A DNA stretch of 64,000 bases from positions 51,586,001 to 51,650,000 of the forward strand of contig CM060731.1 in NCBI GenBank assembly GCA_030704615.1, given 5' to 3'. The translations under genes were made by a program, and so were the position numbers. This DNA is from Takakia lepidozioides. Taxonomy: Eukaryota; Streptophyta; Takakiopsida; Takakiales; Takakiaceae. This document shows, one piece after another, positions 54,342 through 64,000 of the stretch (the stretch's first letter is position 1; every line of letters begins with the position of its first letter). The notes under the pieces are model-generated. The model worked only from the letters and a program-made list of their open reading frames with translations. It was not told the DNA's origin and searched no databases.

Positions 54342-56863
54342 TCACCAGTAATAACAAGAACAAAACCCGTCCTGGAAGTGGTGAAAGTGGTGGGCATCCT
54401 GTACAATATCTGTTCGACATACAATCTTCGAGATTAACTTGCTGGCGGTGTGGCAGTCACCACACACCCGAAGCTTATTGGTGAAACGATAGGTGTCCCA
54501 CGAGGTGCGCGATGAGCCCAAAAGCAATGGCCAGCTTCTCACTTTGGTGACAAAGAGAAGCTTCTGTTTGCTCCTCCTCCAAGTTGTGCGATACAGTGTA
54601 TATCTCGCACAGACCCAAGCTCCTCCCTTAGCCCAGACAATCTCTTCAGCTCAGCATAGATTTCCTCAATTCAAGGATGCAATGTGTCTCCAACCAGACA
54701 TGTGTGCACCTGGTTGTCGACCTCAATCCAGCTACACCCTGCCTCCTTTCTGACACTGCAGTTCTCCGTCATTTCCTTTAGCTTAGCTTTATCATCCCAC
54801 CTGCCAGCTGCAGCATAGATGCTTGATAGCAGCACATAAGCTGCAGAGTGCTGTGGATCGCTCTCGAGAATGCTTTTTGCAACACGTTCTGCTACCCCCA
54901 CATCGCCATGAACTTTGCAGGCACCAAGCAAAGTCCCCAACACTGTAGCAGCTGGTTTCACTGGCATTTTGTTAATGAAATCCTCTGCCTCATCCAGCCG
55001 CCCTGCACGGCCAAGAAGGTCCACCATGCAGCCAAAATGCTCCACTGTAGGAATAAGCCCATGATCTTCACACATGGAATCATAGTAATGGCAGCCTAAA
55101 TCCACAAGGCCCACATGGCTACATGCAGAGAGAAGGGATACAAATGTGATGCCATCCGGCCGCAAGTTTCCCAGTTGCATTTGTTCAAATAGTTGCACAA
55201 CCTCCCTGCCACACCCATGCTGTGCATATCCTGCAATCATGGTGTTCCATGACACTACATCCCGTTCCACCATAAAGTCAAAAACTTGACGAGCATCCTT
55301 CACGCTCCCACACTTGGTATACATGTCAATGAGGGTATTGTGAAGAATAATATCTGGCACAATTCTACTTACACTGATGTCAGCATGTACACATTTGCCC
55401 TTTTCCAGGGCTCCTAGGCTGGCACATGCATTTAGAACGCATGTGAACACGACCCTGTCAGGCATCATTTCTTCCCATTTCATTTGCTCATAGATCTCCA
55501 AAGCCTCCCTACCACACCTGTGGTGACCATATCCTGCGATCATTGCACTCCATGAGACCAAATCTCTTTCAGCCATGTTGTCGAAAACAGAACGTGCATC
55601 CTTTATGCTCCCGCATTTGGCATACATGTCAACAAGGGTGTTCTCCAAATTAATGTGTGATGCAATCCCGCTTTTCCTCAGGGCAGCATGAACCTGCTTG
55701 CCCTTTTCCAGGGACCCTAGGCTGGAACACGCATTGAGAACACAAGTGAAGGTGACCCTGTCAGGTGTCACACCTTCCTGCTGCATTTGCTCAAACAACT
55801 CCAAGGCCTCCCCACCACACCCATGATGTGCATATCCTGCGATCATGGAGTTCCAGGACACCACATTTTGTGTGGCCATATTGTCAAATACTTTCCGGGC
55901 ATCCTTTATGCTCCCACATTTGGCATACATGTCAACAAGGGTATTCTCCAAATTAACATATGATGTAATTCCGCTTTTCATGATGTCAGCATGGACCTCT
56001 CTGCCCTTTTCCAGGGCTCCTATGCTGGCACAAGCATTGAGAAGACAAATGAATGTGATCCTGTCCGGTCTCACACCTTCCTGTTGCATTTGCTCATATA
56101 ACTCCAAAGCCTCCCTACCACAGCCATGCAGAGCATATCCTGCAAACATTGCATTCCATGAAACCACATCTCGCTCAGCAATGTTGCTGAACACTCGATG
56201 TGCATTCTTCATGCTCCCACATTTGGCATACATGTCGATAAGGGCATTCTCCAAATTAATATATGACGCGATTCCAGCTTTGATGATGTTAGCATGGACT
56301 TCTTTGCCCATTTCCAGGGCTCCTACACTGGCACATGCATTGAGAATGCAAATGTATGTGACCTTGCTGGGTATGACCCCTTCCCCTAGCATTTGCTCAT
56401 AAACCCTTAAAGCCTCCCTACCACAACCATGCTTGACATATCCTGCTATCATTATAGTCCATGTAAACATATCTCGTTCAGGCATTTTGTCAAATAACTG
56501 GCATGCATCCACTAAGCTCCCGCACTTGGAATACATGTTCACAAGTGTGTTAAGTACAAAGACGTTTGGCTTGAATCCACTTTGGATAATGTGGGCGTGC
56601 ACCTGCTTTCCCTCTGCTAGACCTTTGCTGGCAATGCACTCCTGCAAGAGACAGGCATAAGTTCTGGAGTCTGCTTGAATGCCTTGTTGGTTCAAATTGT
56701 GCAGTGCCTCATTCAGTTTTCCTGCCTTACATAATGCCCTCACACCTCCAAAAGTGCCAGAAGAGTTCTTGCTGGCTCCCTTCCCTGGCCCTCTTTCAAA
56801 ACATGTTCTCATGGCGGAAGTCTGATATCCAGCAAACAAATGTGCCTGATTCAAACCTGCCAT
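54342..56863 (-). pseudogene. PPR-DYW protein gene, copy 3, with decayed DYW domain
   Basis: ATG at 56863; 730 codons open to a TGA at 54671-54673. An N-terminal region ('VRALCKAGKLNEALHNLNQQ') is followed by five PLS repeat blocks of about 101 residues (each 'NTLVDMYAKCGSIKDARKVF' ... 'MIAGYA-HGCGREALELYEQ' ... 'GV-PDRITFICLLNACAS'), then E region ('VEHFGCMVDLLGRAGRLDEA', 'GACKVHGDVGVAERVAKSIL', 'SSIYAAAGRWDDKAKLKEM') and 'GCSWIEVDNQVHTCLVGDTL'. DYW sequence continues past the stop in shifted frames: '[18 protein letters not shown]', '[18 protein letters not shown]', '[18 protein letters not shown]', ending CSCYYW at 54345. The HSE catalytic motif reads QSE (Q codon 54544-54546) and the terminus lacks one residue of C-GDYW. 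A truncated PPR-E protein could still be made; editing activity is not expected. Confidence 0.9.
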
Positions 56864-57029
56864 AATGTAAGAATAAAAGTTTTAGTTACCAATCTCACTT
56901 CAACTTCCAATAAATCTCTTCTGAGAAAATTTGCCTGATATGCACAAGGTTATATTATTACCACAGTCATCTACCCTGAGAATAAACTGGGAAAACTCTT
57001 AAGATGGAATTGTAACCCTTGAATTATCA

Positions 57030-57265
57030 AAACAATACCCGTCATATTCTCGGCCTGGAGCTTCATGGGGTACATCGACATTAGGAACATCACCAGTTTG
57101 TGTTCGATCTTGTAACATGGTAGTTAGCTCCGCTTCCATCCAAGGAGGGTTCCACCAATTCTCAATCCAAAGAACCTCCTTTGTGCAGGGTTGATGATCT
57201 TGGACTTCTCTCTGAAACTGTAAGTGGAAAGCTGAACACTTTACCCACAGCCTTGGATTAGATTA
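57030..57265 (-). repeat. Upstream block shared by the PPR units (copy 3)
   Basis: On the minus strand it reads 'CTKEVLWIENWWNPPWMEAE' and 'DVPHEAPGREYDGYC', matching 50340-50520 upstream of copy 2 and a shorter piece at 26095-26180 upstream of copy 1. It is conserved at peptide level, so it may be an upstream exon or an older gene fragment carried with the PPR gene. Confidence 0.6.
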
Positions 57266-57743
57266 GGCTTCAACAGTTTCAATAGAGTTTCACAATCATC
57301 ACTTGAATTAATAGGCTGGACACTTTGAAGAAATCAACTGCACTGCTATTGTGGTTATCAATTGTCCTGTTCAACTGTAGGAACACACTGGGGCAGGTGT
57401 AACAGACAAAGACCTTAATTGTGATTGATTACAGCAGCTGAATGGGGTAATGCTACCGGTTTACTCAGTCAGGGACAACGTGCTAGTTATGCTGGGAAGT
57501 AGATGAATGGATAACAATACAAATATCCCCGCCTCATCAACCTCATCAGACCTGTTGCCCCACTGATGCAAAGGGTCTGAGGCGTATTCTTGCCACAGCC
57601 ATTCAATTCTTATTGCTTTACCTGCATCTGCAACTGCTATGTGTACCTTTAGCACCTCAAATTGAGTCTTGTTGGAGGCATGCTAATGTAGGCTTCCCCA
57701 AATCTCTGTCTCTGTCTCTCTCACCCGCACACAGACAGTGTGA

Positions 57744-58235
57744 ATGACAGTGCAGTCACACGTTTGTCCCATCAATGTCAGCTTTGGGGCTGGGCCAGCA
57801 AGTGCAGAATCTATTGGGTTCATCGACATCGCGTTTCTAGCAGATGATGATCCTAGCCTTTCTTCAACCCTCACTCCCTGCAACCTGGACCCAAAAAATG
57901 ACCCGAGGAGTAGCATGTCTGTACCTTCCTTCGGTTCCCCTGGAGGCTGGGGAGAAGTCAGAACCTTCACTTGCAATGGTCTTGAGGCCGGCGTTGCCAA
58001 GCTGGACGCCCAATCCAAAGCCCGGCCAGTTAATCTTCTACATGATATGGTGCTTCCCGTCCGTCCACCGCAAAGAAAAGACAGGGTCTTGGGTATGGCC
58101 TCTCTCTGCGGGCGCAGGAGAGCGCCCGAACATGCTACCATGTCTGTGCATGCGAGACTTATGGCAGCGAAGAAGAGGGCAGCAAAACAAGGTGAAATAG
58201 GATACATGCAACAAAACAAGGATAGAGGCAACTAA
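57744..58235 (+). CDS. Unassigned ORF (163 codons) upstream of PPR copy 3
   Basis: ATG at 57744, stop at 58233-58235. It encodes 'SVPSFGSPGGWGEVRTFTCN', 'DAQSKARPVNLLHDMVLPVR' and a basic end 'HARLMAAKKRAAKQGEIGYM'. A degraded relative of the middle part occurs at 27491-27610 upstream of PPR copy 1 (compare 'AWLLNLLNHMRPP'), so it travels with the PPR unit. The opposite strand is open across the same interval (57683-58231), starting with a hydrophobic stretch, and I cannot exclude that it is the real frame. No family recognised. Confidence 0.35.
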   Translation: MTVQSHVCPINVSFGAGPASAESIGFIDIAFLADDDPSLSSTLTPCNLDPKNDPRSSMSVPSFGSPGGWGEVRTFTCNGLEAGVAKLDAQSKARPVNLLHDMVLPVRPPQRKDRVLGMASLCGRRRAPEHATMSVHARLMAAKKRAAKQGEIGYMQQNKDRGN

Positions 58236-59711
58236 GTTGTTTCCTTCAATTGTTCTGCCAGGTTTTCCCTTCCCAACAAATTGTCACGAGATCATCCGTG
58301 AACCGTCCACATCTAGTCTAGTTGGTGTCTGTCAAATCCTCGAGAAGAAGGTGATCACCTAGTGCCCATACTTAGGCCCATGACACACGAGCGGCAGGAA
58401 ATTGTCGCGTTCCAAATACCAAAGGCCAGGAGTTTTGCCTATATATAGGTCCACATCAGCCTACATCAGCGATAAGATCTTGGCTGGCTACATCATACTT
58501 CGTTGGGTTCATAGACGCATACTGACGAGTGGAAAAGTCTTGTTTTGTCCTCCCAATCCGGGCTGTTGCGATATCGGCAGCTGGGCCCATCTCATGGGAG
58601 ACTGTTGCTGACAATTCTTTTCTACTGACCACTGCAGCAGTTCCTTTTAGGTCGCGTTCTTCCTCACGACGGAGCTGTGTCTCTGTTGTCCCTCACACGC
58701 GCATGAAGATTTGAAGGATCCAGATCATTCTAGGATTGTCCATACTTGATGCAGCACGGGAGTAAGACCATGGAGATGATCACTCTGGTGTGTTTTTTGG
58801 GGGGTTTTTTCGGGCAGTTGTCTATCGTTGTCATTCGTTTGCGAGCCATCCTCATACTCACGCACCGCCTGCTTTCTTGTGTTCAGCTCCCGTGATCTGC
58901 ACGCTCTGGTGCGTTCTCTCTTCAATTTCGTGCACCGCCTCTAGGATTTTCAAATGAGCTGCCGTTTGGATGTTCTGAGAGGGTAGTGGTCATGACTGCG
59001 TGAATGTACAGTTGAAGCATTGTCGTCTGTAGAAGGGTCGCATTTCCAGCACCTCGAGTAACGAGAGGGTGACTATTGCCGTGGATACCTGATGATCATC
59101 CAGCACAACAAACCATGGCAAGAATTACTCACAGATTGAGCACCCGTTGTGTTGAAAACATTTCATACATCATTCACGGTGGTCAAATTCAGCTGTGACT
59201 AAGGAGTCTTTAACTCTGGGGGGTCCATGTGAATGCGCAGCTGAAGCGTTGGCTCGCAGACCAAAATGTCTACAAAATTAAAGCCTGGTCAGTATTTGCA
59301 GTCTGGGTTACAAGAAAATGTTAAGGTCATGTATAAGCTCTTTGGACGCAGAACTTCCAGGCCTGAAGATGGTTGCAAATAACTCCAGTGCACACGGTCA
59401 TAGCTTATCGAGTGACGGGTTTTTTCTCATGGATTCAGTCAAAGACATCTTCTTAACATTCCGAAATCTGGGGGATATTGGTCATCGACAGATGATAGGA
59501 GAAGTTACTGCAGGCCAATTCCTTGGCATCCCTGTGGCTTGGGGTCAGAGGCATGGCAGGATCCTTTAAAATCCAACTCAAATGCAGCGTATCAGTACAT
59601 GGGTTTTGGAATAGTTTGTGGCTTCCACAGCATGTTATAGACATGAAATTTGAGAGCCAGGCCTCATGAAAGTGCCAGTTTCTTGACATAGGTCGAGGGC
59701 TTTGCAGAGCT
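58236..59711. other. Gene-free stretch
   Basis: No supported ORF, RNA gene or repeat. It probably holds the promoter of the gene model starting at 59712. Confidence 0.35.
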
Positions 59712-62700
59712 ATGTTCCAGCGATTTAAGAGCAAGCCTAAGAAAAACCCTCTCAATGAAAGGGATGGCGACACCAGCTCGGAGGAGGAAGAGGAAGAAAA
59801 ACACGAGGAAGGAGGAAATAATAAAATGACAGTAGACAAGGACCTGTGGAATGGTGATGAGAAAGTCCCTCATGCTGCTGAATTGGAAGCTAGAGCTGCT
59901 GTCAAGTTCAGCGGGTGAGCTTTATATGCTATGAAGTTCTCTTTTTTTCCGTCATTTACAAGCATGTCGTCTGTTTAAGAGTGCAGTAGACCAACAAGCG
60001 TTTGTGTGTGGCAGTTCTTTTTAGGGCACTGATCGCATTTATACACTGGCAGGCCTACTTTCTGCAAGGAGCTATTTTACCACATCTTCTTTCCTCTTTC
60101 AGCTCCCCTTATGGTATATCTGGACGGAGGGTGGCTTGCCCTTGTGAATCGTGATTTACAGTCATTCTCAAGTATTTCTCATGGTTTGGCAACTTTTCCT
60201 AGCTGTCTGCTGTAAGTATCTAACAGCACATTAGGGACTCCCTATTCTGTTGTATGTTGAATAGCGACAGTTGGCTGGCCAGTGAAGTCTCATTCAATTC
60301 TCTATGCTGTGTTAACTACTGCATTGAACAGATCAGATTTGGCTAAAACTCATGGACATTGACTCCAGGTTGTTTGCAAGTGCACTAATTATTGGGTTGT
60401 ATGTACTGGTGGGCATATGTACAGTTTTCTCATTCAATACAGTGAGTACATATTACATGGTGGGAGGGAATTACACTAACTTTGTGTACGACATCCTGCT
60501 GGTCGACATCCTCTGGATCATGCGCAACTCGGTACAAGCCATTCCTGTTCTCTCATAGACACCCGTATACTTCTGACATCTTCACAGCTTTTTGTCTCGT
60601 TCATTGCTTGTCTATTCTGCTGGTCAAGTGCAACTCTGGCTTTGTGGTGCACATGTGTGGCTTTCATTCATCCACCCTGGTACAAGGCTTTGCCATCAAG
60701 TTGCCATACTAGTGGTAAGGTCGAAATTCTCACAGTTTAAATATCTTGTAGCTTATCATGGGAAACAGCCAAAGGCGAACCATTGTCCCAGAAATTCATC
60801 TTCTTCACATTGGTGAGTGTGGTTGAGTGGGTGATGGCAGGTGGTTGCAACCAAGTATGCATTTGCATCAAAGGTGCAGATGGAAAAAATGCGGACGGTT
60901 TTGGTGGACCAGACTACGCGACCGCACATGACTGTATGCTCACATTGCCATGCCTCCAGTCACTCACTCAGAGCTACATCCCACAGGATTTATGCTGGTT
61001 AGGTAGGTAGGGGATTTGCTGTTTTGTACAGCCAGATCTTGGCAACAGAGCAGAGGTGGTTTTACCGACTGCGTAAGAGCTAAATGTATCACACTGGCCA
61101 TAGCTGCTGCAATAGGCAGCTTGTGATTGAATGAAAAAAATCTGTCTAGATGTTTGCAGTTTCAGGTGTTTTTCCAGGCATGTAAGATGTACTGTATGGC
61201 TATGGAGGTTGAATAAAACCTGGCAAAAGTTGCCCTAGACAAAGCAACTTTAGTCTGAGATAGTGAGTGTGTATAAATTTAGGAGGTGGTATGGCCACAT
61301 ATCTGAAGTTTGCCACAATGTTGTTTGGTGAAGCTCCTAGGTGGGTGGAATAATCCCCTTCCGCGGAAGGTTTTGAAAGAAGAGCTATTCCTAGCTGCAG
61401 TACGCTGCAGAATGATGCTGCATGCTTCCTCTTTCCAGCTTGATACCAGTACTGACTCATTTGAGGCCATTTCTGACATGGTGACTGACCTCCGTCTCGA
61501 GAAAGATGATCCGCACACGGTTCATACCCTTTCCTGTACACTTTTCTCATATGTCCATGTTGGGATGACATGTCTATGTTGGGATCTGATAATATCAATT
61601 GGAAGGGACTTCCCCTATGGCAGTACGTGAAGCTCTTTTCTTTTCGCGGATCATGGAAAATTGATCTTTCATAGTCTAGCGTCTGCAGCTCTTAACTTTG
61701 ACATGCTTGATTTCCTATCCAGCATTCATCGCTGACAATAATGGAAGAAGCCAACAAATGGTTGCAAGCTGGAAGTGAAGAGTGCCTGGATGTGATGGCA
61801 TTGACAACCCAGGGGGGTATCCTGCGTCCAGGACGCCTGCCTGTACACTTGTATGCAGCACATGTGATCCACCAATCATCAAGCCTCAGCAGGTTCCTAT
61901 TGACAGTATGCTTTGTGTCAACAGTGATTTGTAGCATGTTGGGAGTCTCAGGTGCCAATTTAAGGGCTGCCTAAATCTTACATCTTCAATCTCTTGTGTG
62001 TCTGTGTCCTAGATTCACCTTGGTTTGTTGGTGTCTTGGTGACAGATTTTGTACTTTCTTTATTGGGCCTTATGTTTGAGCAAAATGTGCTGTCCTAAGA
62101 GCAGAATGTGGTCGGGGGATGACAGGCTGAGAAGGGTGGGCCATACACTGCTAAATCAACATCTTCGAAAATGTGCATTCGGCTTGTCCTTGGCCATTGC
62201 AGTGCTTCCTATTGTTGGTCGGTTTTTCCTTGGTGTGTCTCTCATCTCATGAGTCCTTTCCCCAGTCACTTCCATGAGTCAGAGAGTCACGACTACTGCT
62301 TAAGTGGGTGTGCTGTCCTCAGCGGTTTTGTTGTCCTGATTGTCTTCATCGGACTATAGTTGTCCATTTTGAGGAATAGTTAACTAAGTCTGTGCAGAAA
62401 AATGTGTACCTTAATGAGAGAAGATTCATGAGAATATTACTGCCTACCCAACACAAACTTTTTGTGGGATGCAGGGGGCCACCGAATACCAGGGCCACTT
62501 TGGGCAAAGTATACTATCACTGTCTCAAGCTTTTTTCTCATGTTTTTCTCCATGTGGTCGAATGTGCCTTCATGATGGTTGGGGTTTTGGATTTTCGCCG
62601 CGCCACTATGTGGCCTCAAAGCTGGATGAGCTTTTGCGCACAGGCGTTTATACAGGCAGTCTGCATATCCGGACGCCTCGCTCTCTTCGGTCGTTGCGCA

Positions 62701-63960
62701 AAAGGTCTTATGAGTGGTTGATCAGGCTCAACGGGAGCAGGGGTGGGAGTAGCAGTGGTGGTAGCAATCGTAGTGGAGGCCTCAGGGGCAGGGCATTTGG
62801 CTTGACTTCAATGACCCAGACTCATTGCAAGCCTGGTGGACCTGCCGGATGCTGGTGCATGATTTTGGCTTAGGTTTCCATAAGCGCATCAAAGTGAGTC
62901 TCTTGCCTTCACCTATCAGCTCAATTACATGTTTTATTTTCCATAATGGGTTCATGAGGTTGTACTTATCCAACCATCCTTGTTCTTCAATAGGCATTAC
63001 TACTGTCATTAAGCTGTAAATAGGAAACATAAAACCTGGTTAATCTATTTTATTATCCATCTGTCTCCTTTGCAAAGTTTACTCCGCTGTGGTGCCCCAT
63101 CACACTTCCACCCATATGCATACATTTTCATAGAACTCAACAGCTTCAATGTATTGCCCTCAAGTTCTTCTATGTCTGTAGATTAATGATGGAAAGTCGG
63201 TGGAAACGATGTGGGTTGTTGCTTGGGCATTGTGCAGTACTACACCACATACTTTGCATGCTATGGCTTGATTCTCATTGTATTTTGTCGCTCTGCGGCT
63301 GATTACGGGCATCAAGAGGGACGATATCTACTTCATGTAAGTCCTACCTCTGATATATTCTGGCTTGTCAACTGATATGTTATTCGAGTAGCTTTTTGGT
63401 TGTATTGTCTCTTTCTTTCTTCTATATTGCTTTTTGACCCATTGGTGCCTGGGCAGTCATTGACCTTTCATAACCTCTCTGCGTGGAAATGTTGGTCTTA
63501 TGGTGGTCTTTGCAACTTGCCAGGATGTTGATGTCCTTAGACAGATGCCCAAAATTTCTGCTGATCAAGTCTAATCTCAGACTGAAACATTACAGCTCTC
63601 GTCACTGTGAGGTTCCTTGCTACCTTGGCTGGTCCACTAGCTCAATAATGAGTGGCACAGTAGAGTTATTCAGATCATAGCACTGGTGTGTATTCACACT
63701 TCTGGCACTCATGGTATGGCCTGGAGGTGATATCAACATGGTGCGGCAGATGCAGGGGGCCACTCTTACATACCGGAAAAGTAATCCTTCATGCTATACA
63801 CCCAATTTAGTTTTCAGTTTTTCCATACTGCTATTACCTTTGTGATGCTTATAAGTATCGTGTGAACACAAGAACCAGCAAAGGGGTGCACCCAGGAACA
63901 CACACATTGGTGAGCCCGATTAGTTGTATTTGACTCTTCCCAAAGCTCTTACCCAATGGA
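59712..63960 (+). CDS. Possible spliced gene for an unidentified multi-pass membrane protein
   Basis: Candidate exons with splice-like borders: 59712-59914 (start MFQRFKSKPKKNPLNERDG, acidic EEEEEEK run, ends AAVKFSG before GTGAGC); about 60331-60530 after an ACAG ('IDSRLFASALIIGLYVLVGI', 'STYYMVGGNYTNFVYDILLV', ends before GTACAAG; one or two membrane helices); about 60588-60715 after CACAG ('LFVSFIACLFCWSSATLALW'; another helix); about 63205-63338 ('VQYYTTYFACYGLILIVFCR', ends HQEGRYLLH before GTAAGT); about 63525-63572 ('DVDVLRQMPKISADQV'). Intermediate exons are not settled. A cytosolic acidic N terminus followed by membrane helices is visible. Diacylglycerol-lipase-like proteins were considered for the layout, but no catalytic motif was seen. 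Confidence 0.35.
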
Positions 63961-64000
63961 CATCTACCTATTTAGGTTTATAACCATGCATCTATGCAAA

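Noticed and set aside
55765-56660. Plus-strand ORFs up to 185 codons opposite PPR copy 3
   Set aside because: Antisense shadows of the PPR repeats; they recur with the repeat period.
59712-63960. Assignment to diacylglycerol lipase or another named membrane family
   Set aside because: The helix layout was suggestive, but no lipase GxSxG or other diagnostic motif was visible.

Overview
The window looks like nuclear DNA of a land plant, most likely a seedless one (fern, lycophyte or bryophyte). The evidence is two spliced plant-type host genes (translation factor eIF3k and a chloroplast-type inositol monophosphatase, IMPL1), PLS-type pentatricopeptide-repeat (PPR) genes with a DYW tail, GT-AG introns, and many plant-type transposons. 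I cannot name the species. Most of the 64 kb is transposon-derived and decayed.

Layout. 0-5.8 kb: minus-strand Ty3/gypsy chromovirus with one unbroken 1520-codon gag-pol frame and a C-terminal chromodomain. 8.0-10.9 kb: decayed MULE-like transposase (catalytic part plus SWIM zinc finger), split by a retroelement fragment with a protease tail and a dUTPase-like domain. 11-16 kb: tandem repeats and two unassigned minus-strand ORFs. 16.4-24.1 kb: plus-strand Ty3/gypsy element with two extra modules, a C5-cytosine DNA methyltransferase between protease and reverse transcriptase and a PHD finger after the integrase. This is the most interesting object here. Its truncated 3' LTR abuts a PPR pseudogene. 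24-27.6 kb, 48.2-51.4 kb and 54.3-58.2 kb: three related minus-strand PPR units that also share upstream sequence blocks, i.e. dispersed duplicates. 31 kb: zinc-finger gene. 32.7-36.2 kb: non-autonomous DNA transposons with recognisable terminal inverted repeats (TIRs) and target duplications, plus tRNA-derived SINEs. 37.0-40.0 kb: a complete nine-exon eIF3k gene. 40.7-46.6 kb: IMPL1, with a 1.1-kb TIR element and LINE fragments in its introns and some missing coding sequence. 43-52.5 kb: several 3'-truncated copies of one LINE family, all on the minus strand. 52.5-54.2 kb: a 1.65-kb near-perfect inverted repeat able to form long double-stranded RNA. 59.7-64 kb: a possible spliced membrane-protein gene that I could not identify.

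The two clear host genes are housekeeping (translation initiation; inositol and related phosphate-ester hydrolysis in plastids). The PPR-DYW family normally serves organellar RNA editing, but all three copies here carry disabling changes. The retroelements show three ways of engaging host chromatin or nucleotide metabolism: a chromodomain, a DNA methyltransferase with a PHD finger, and a dUTPase-like domain.
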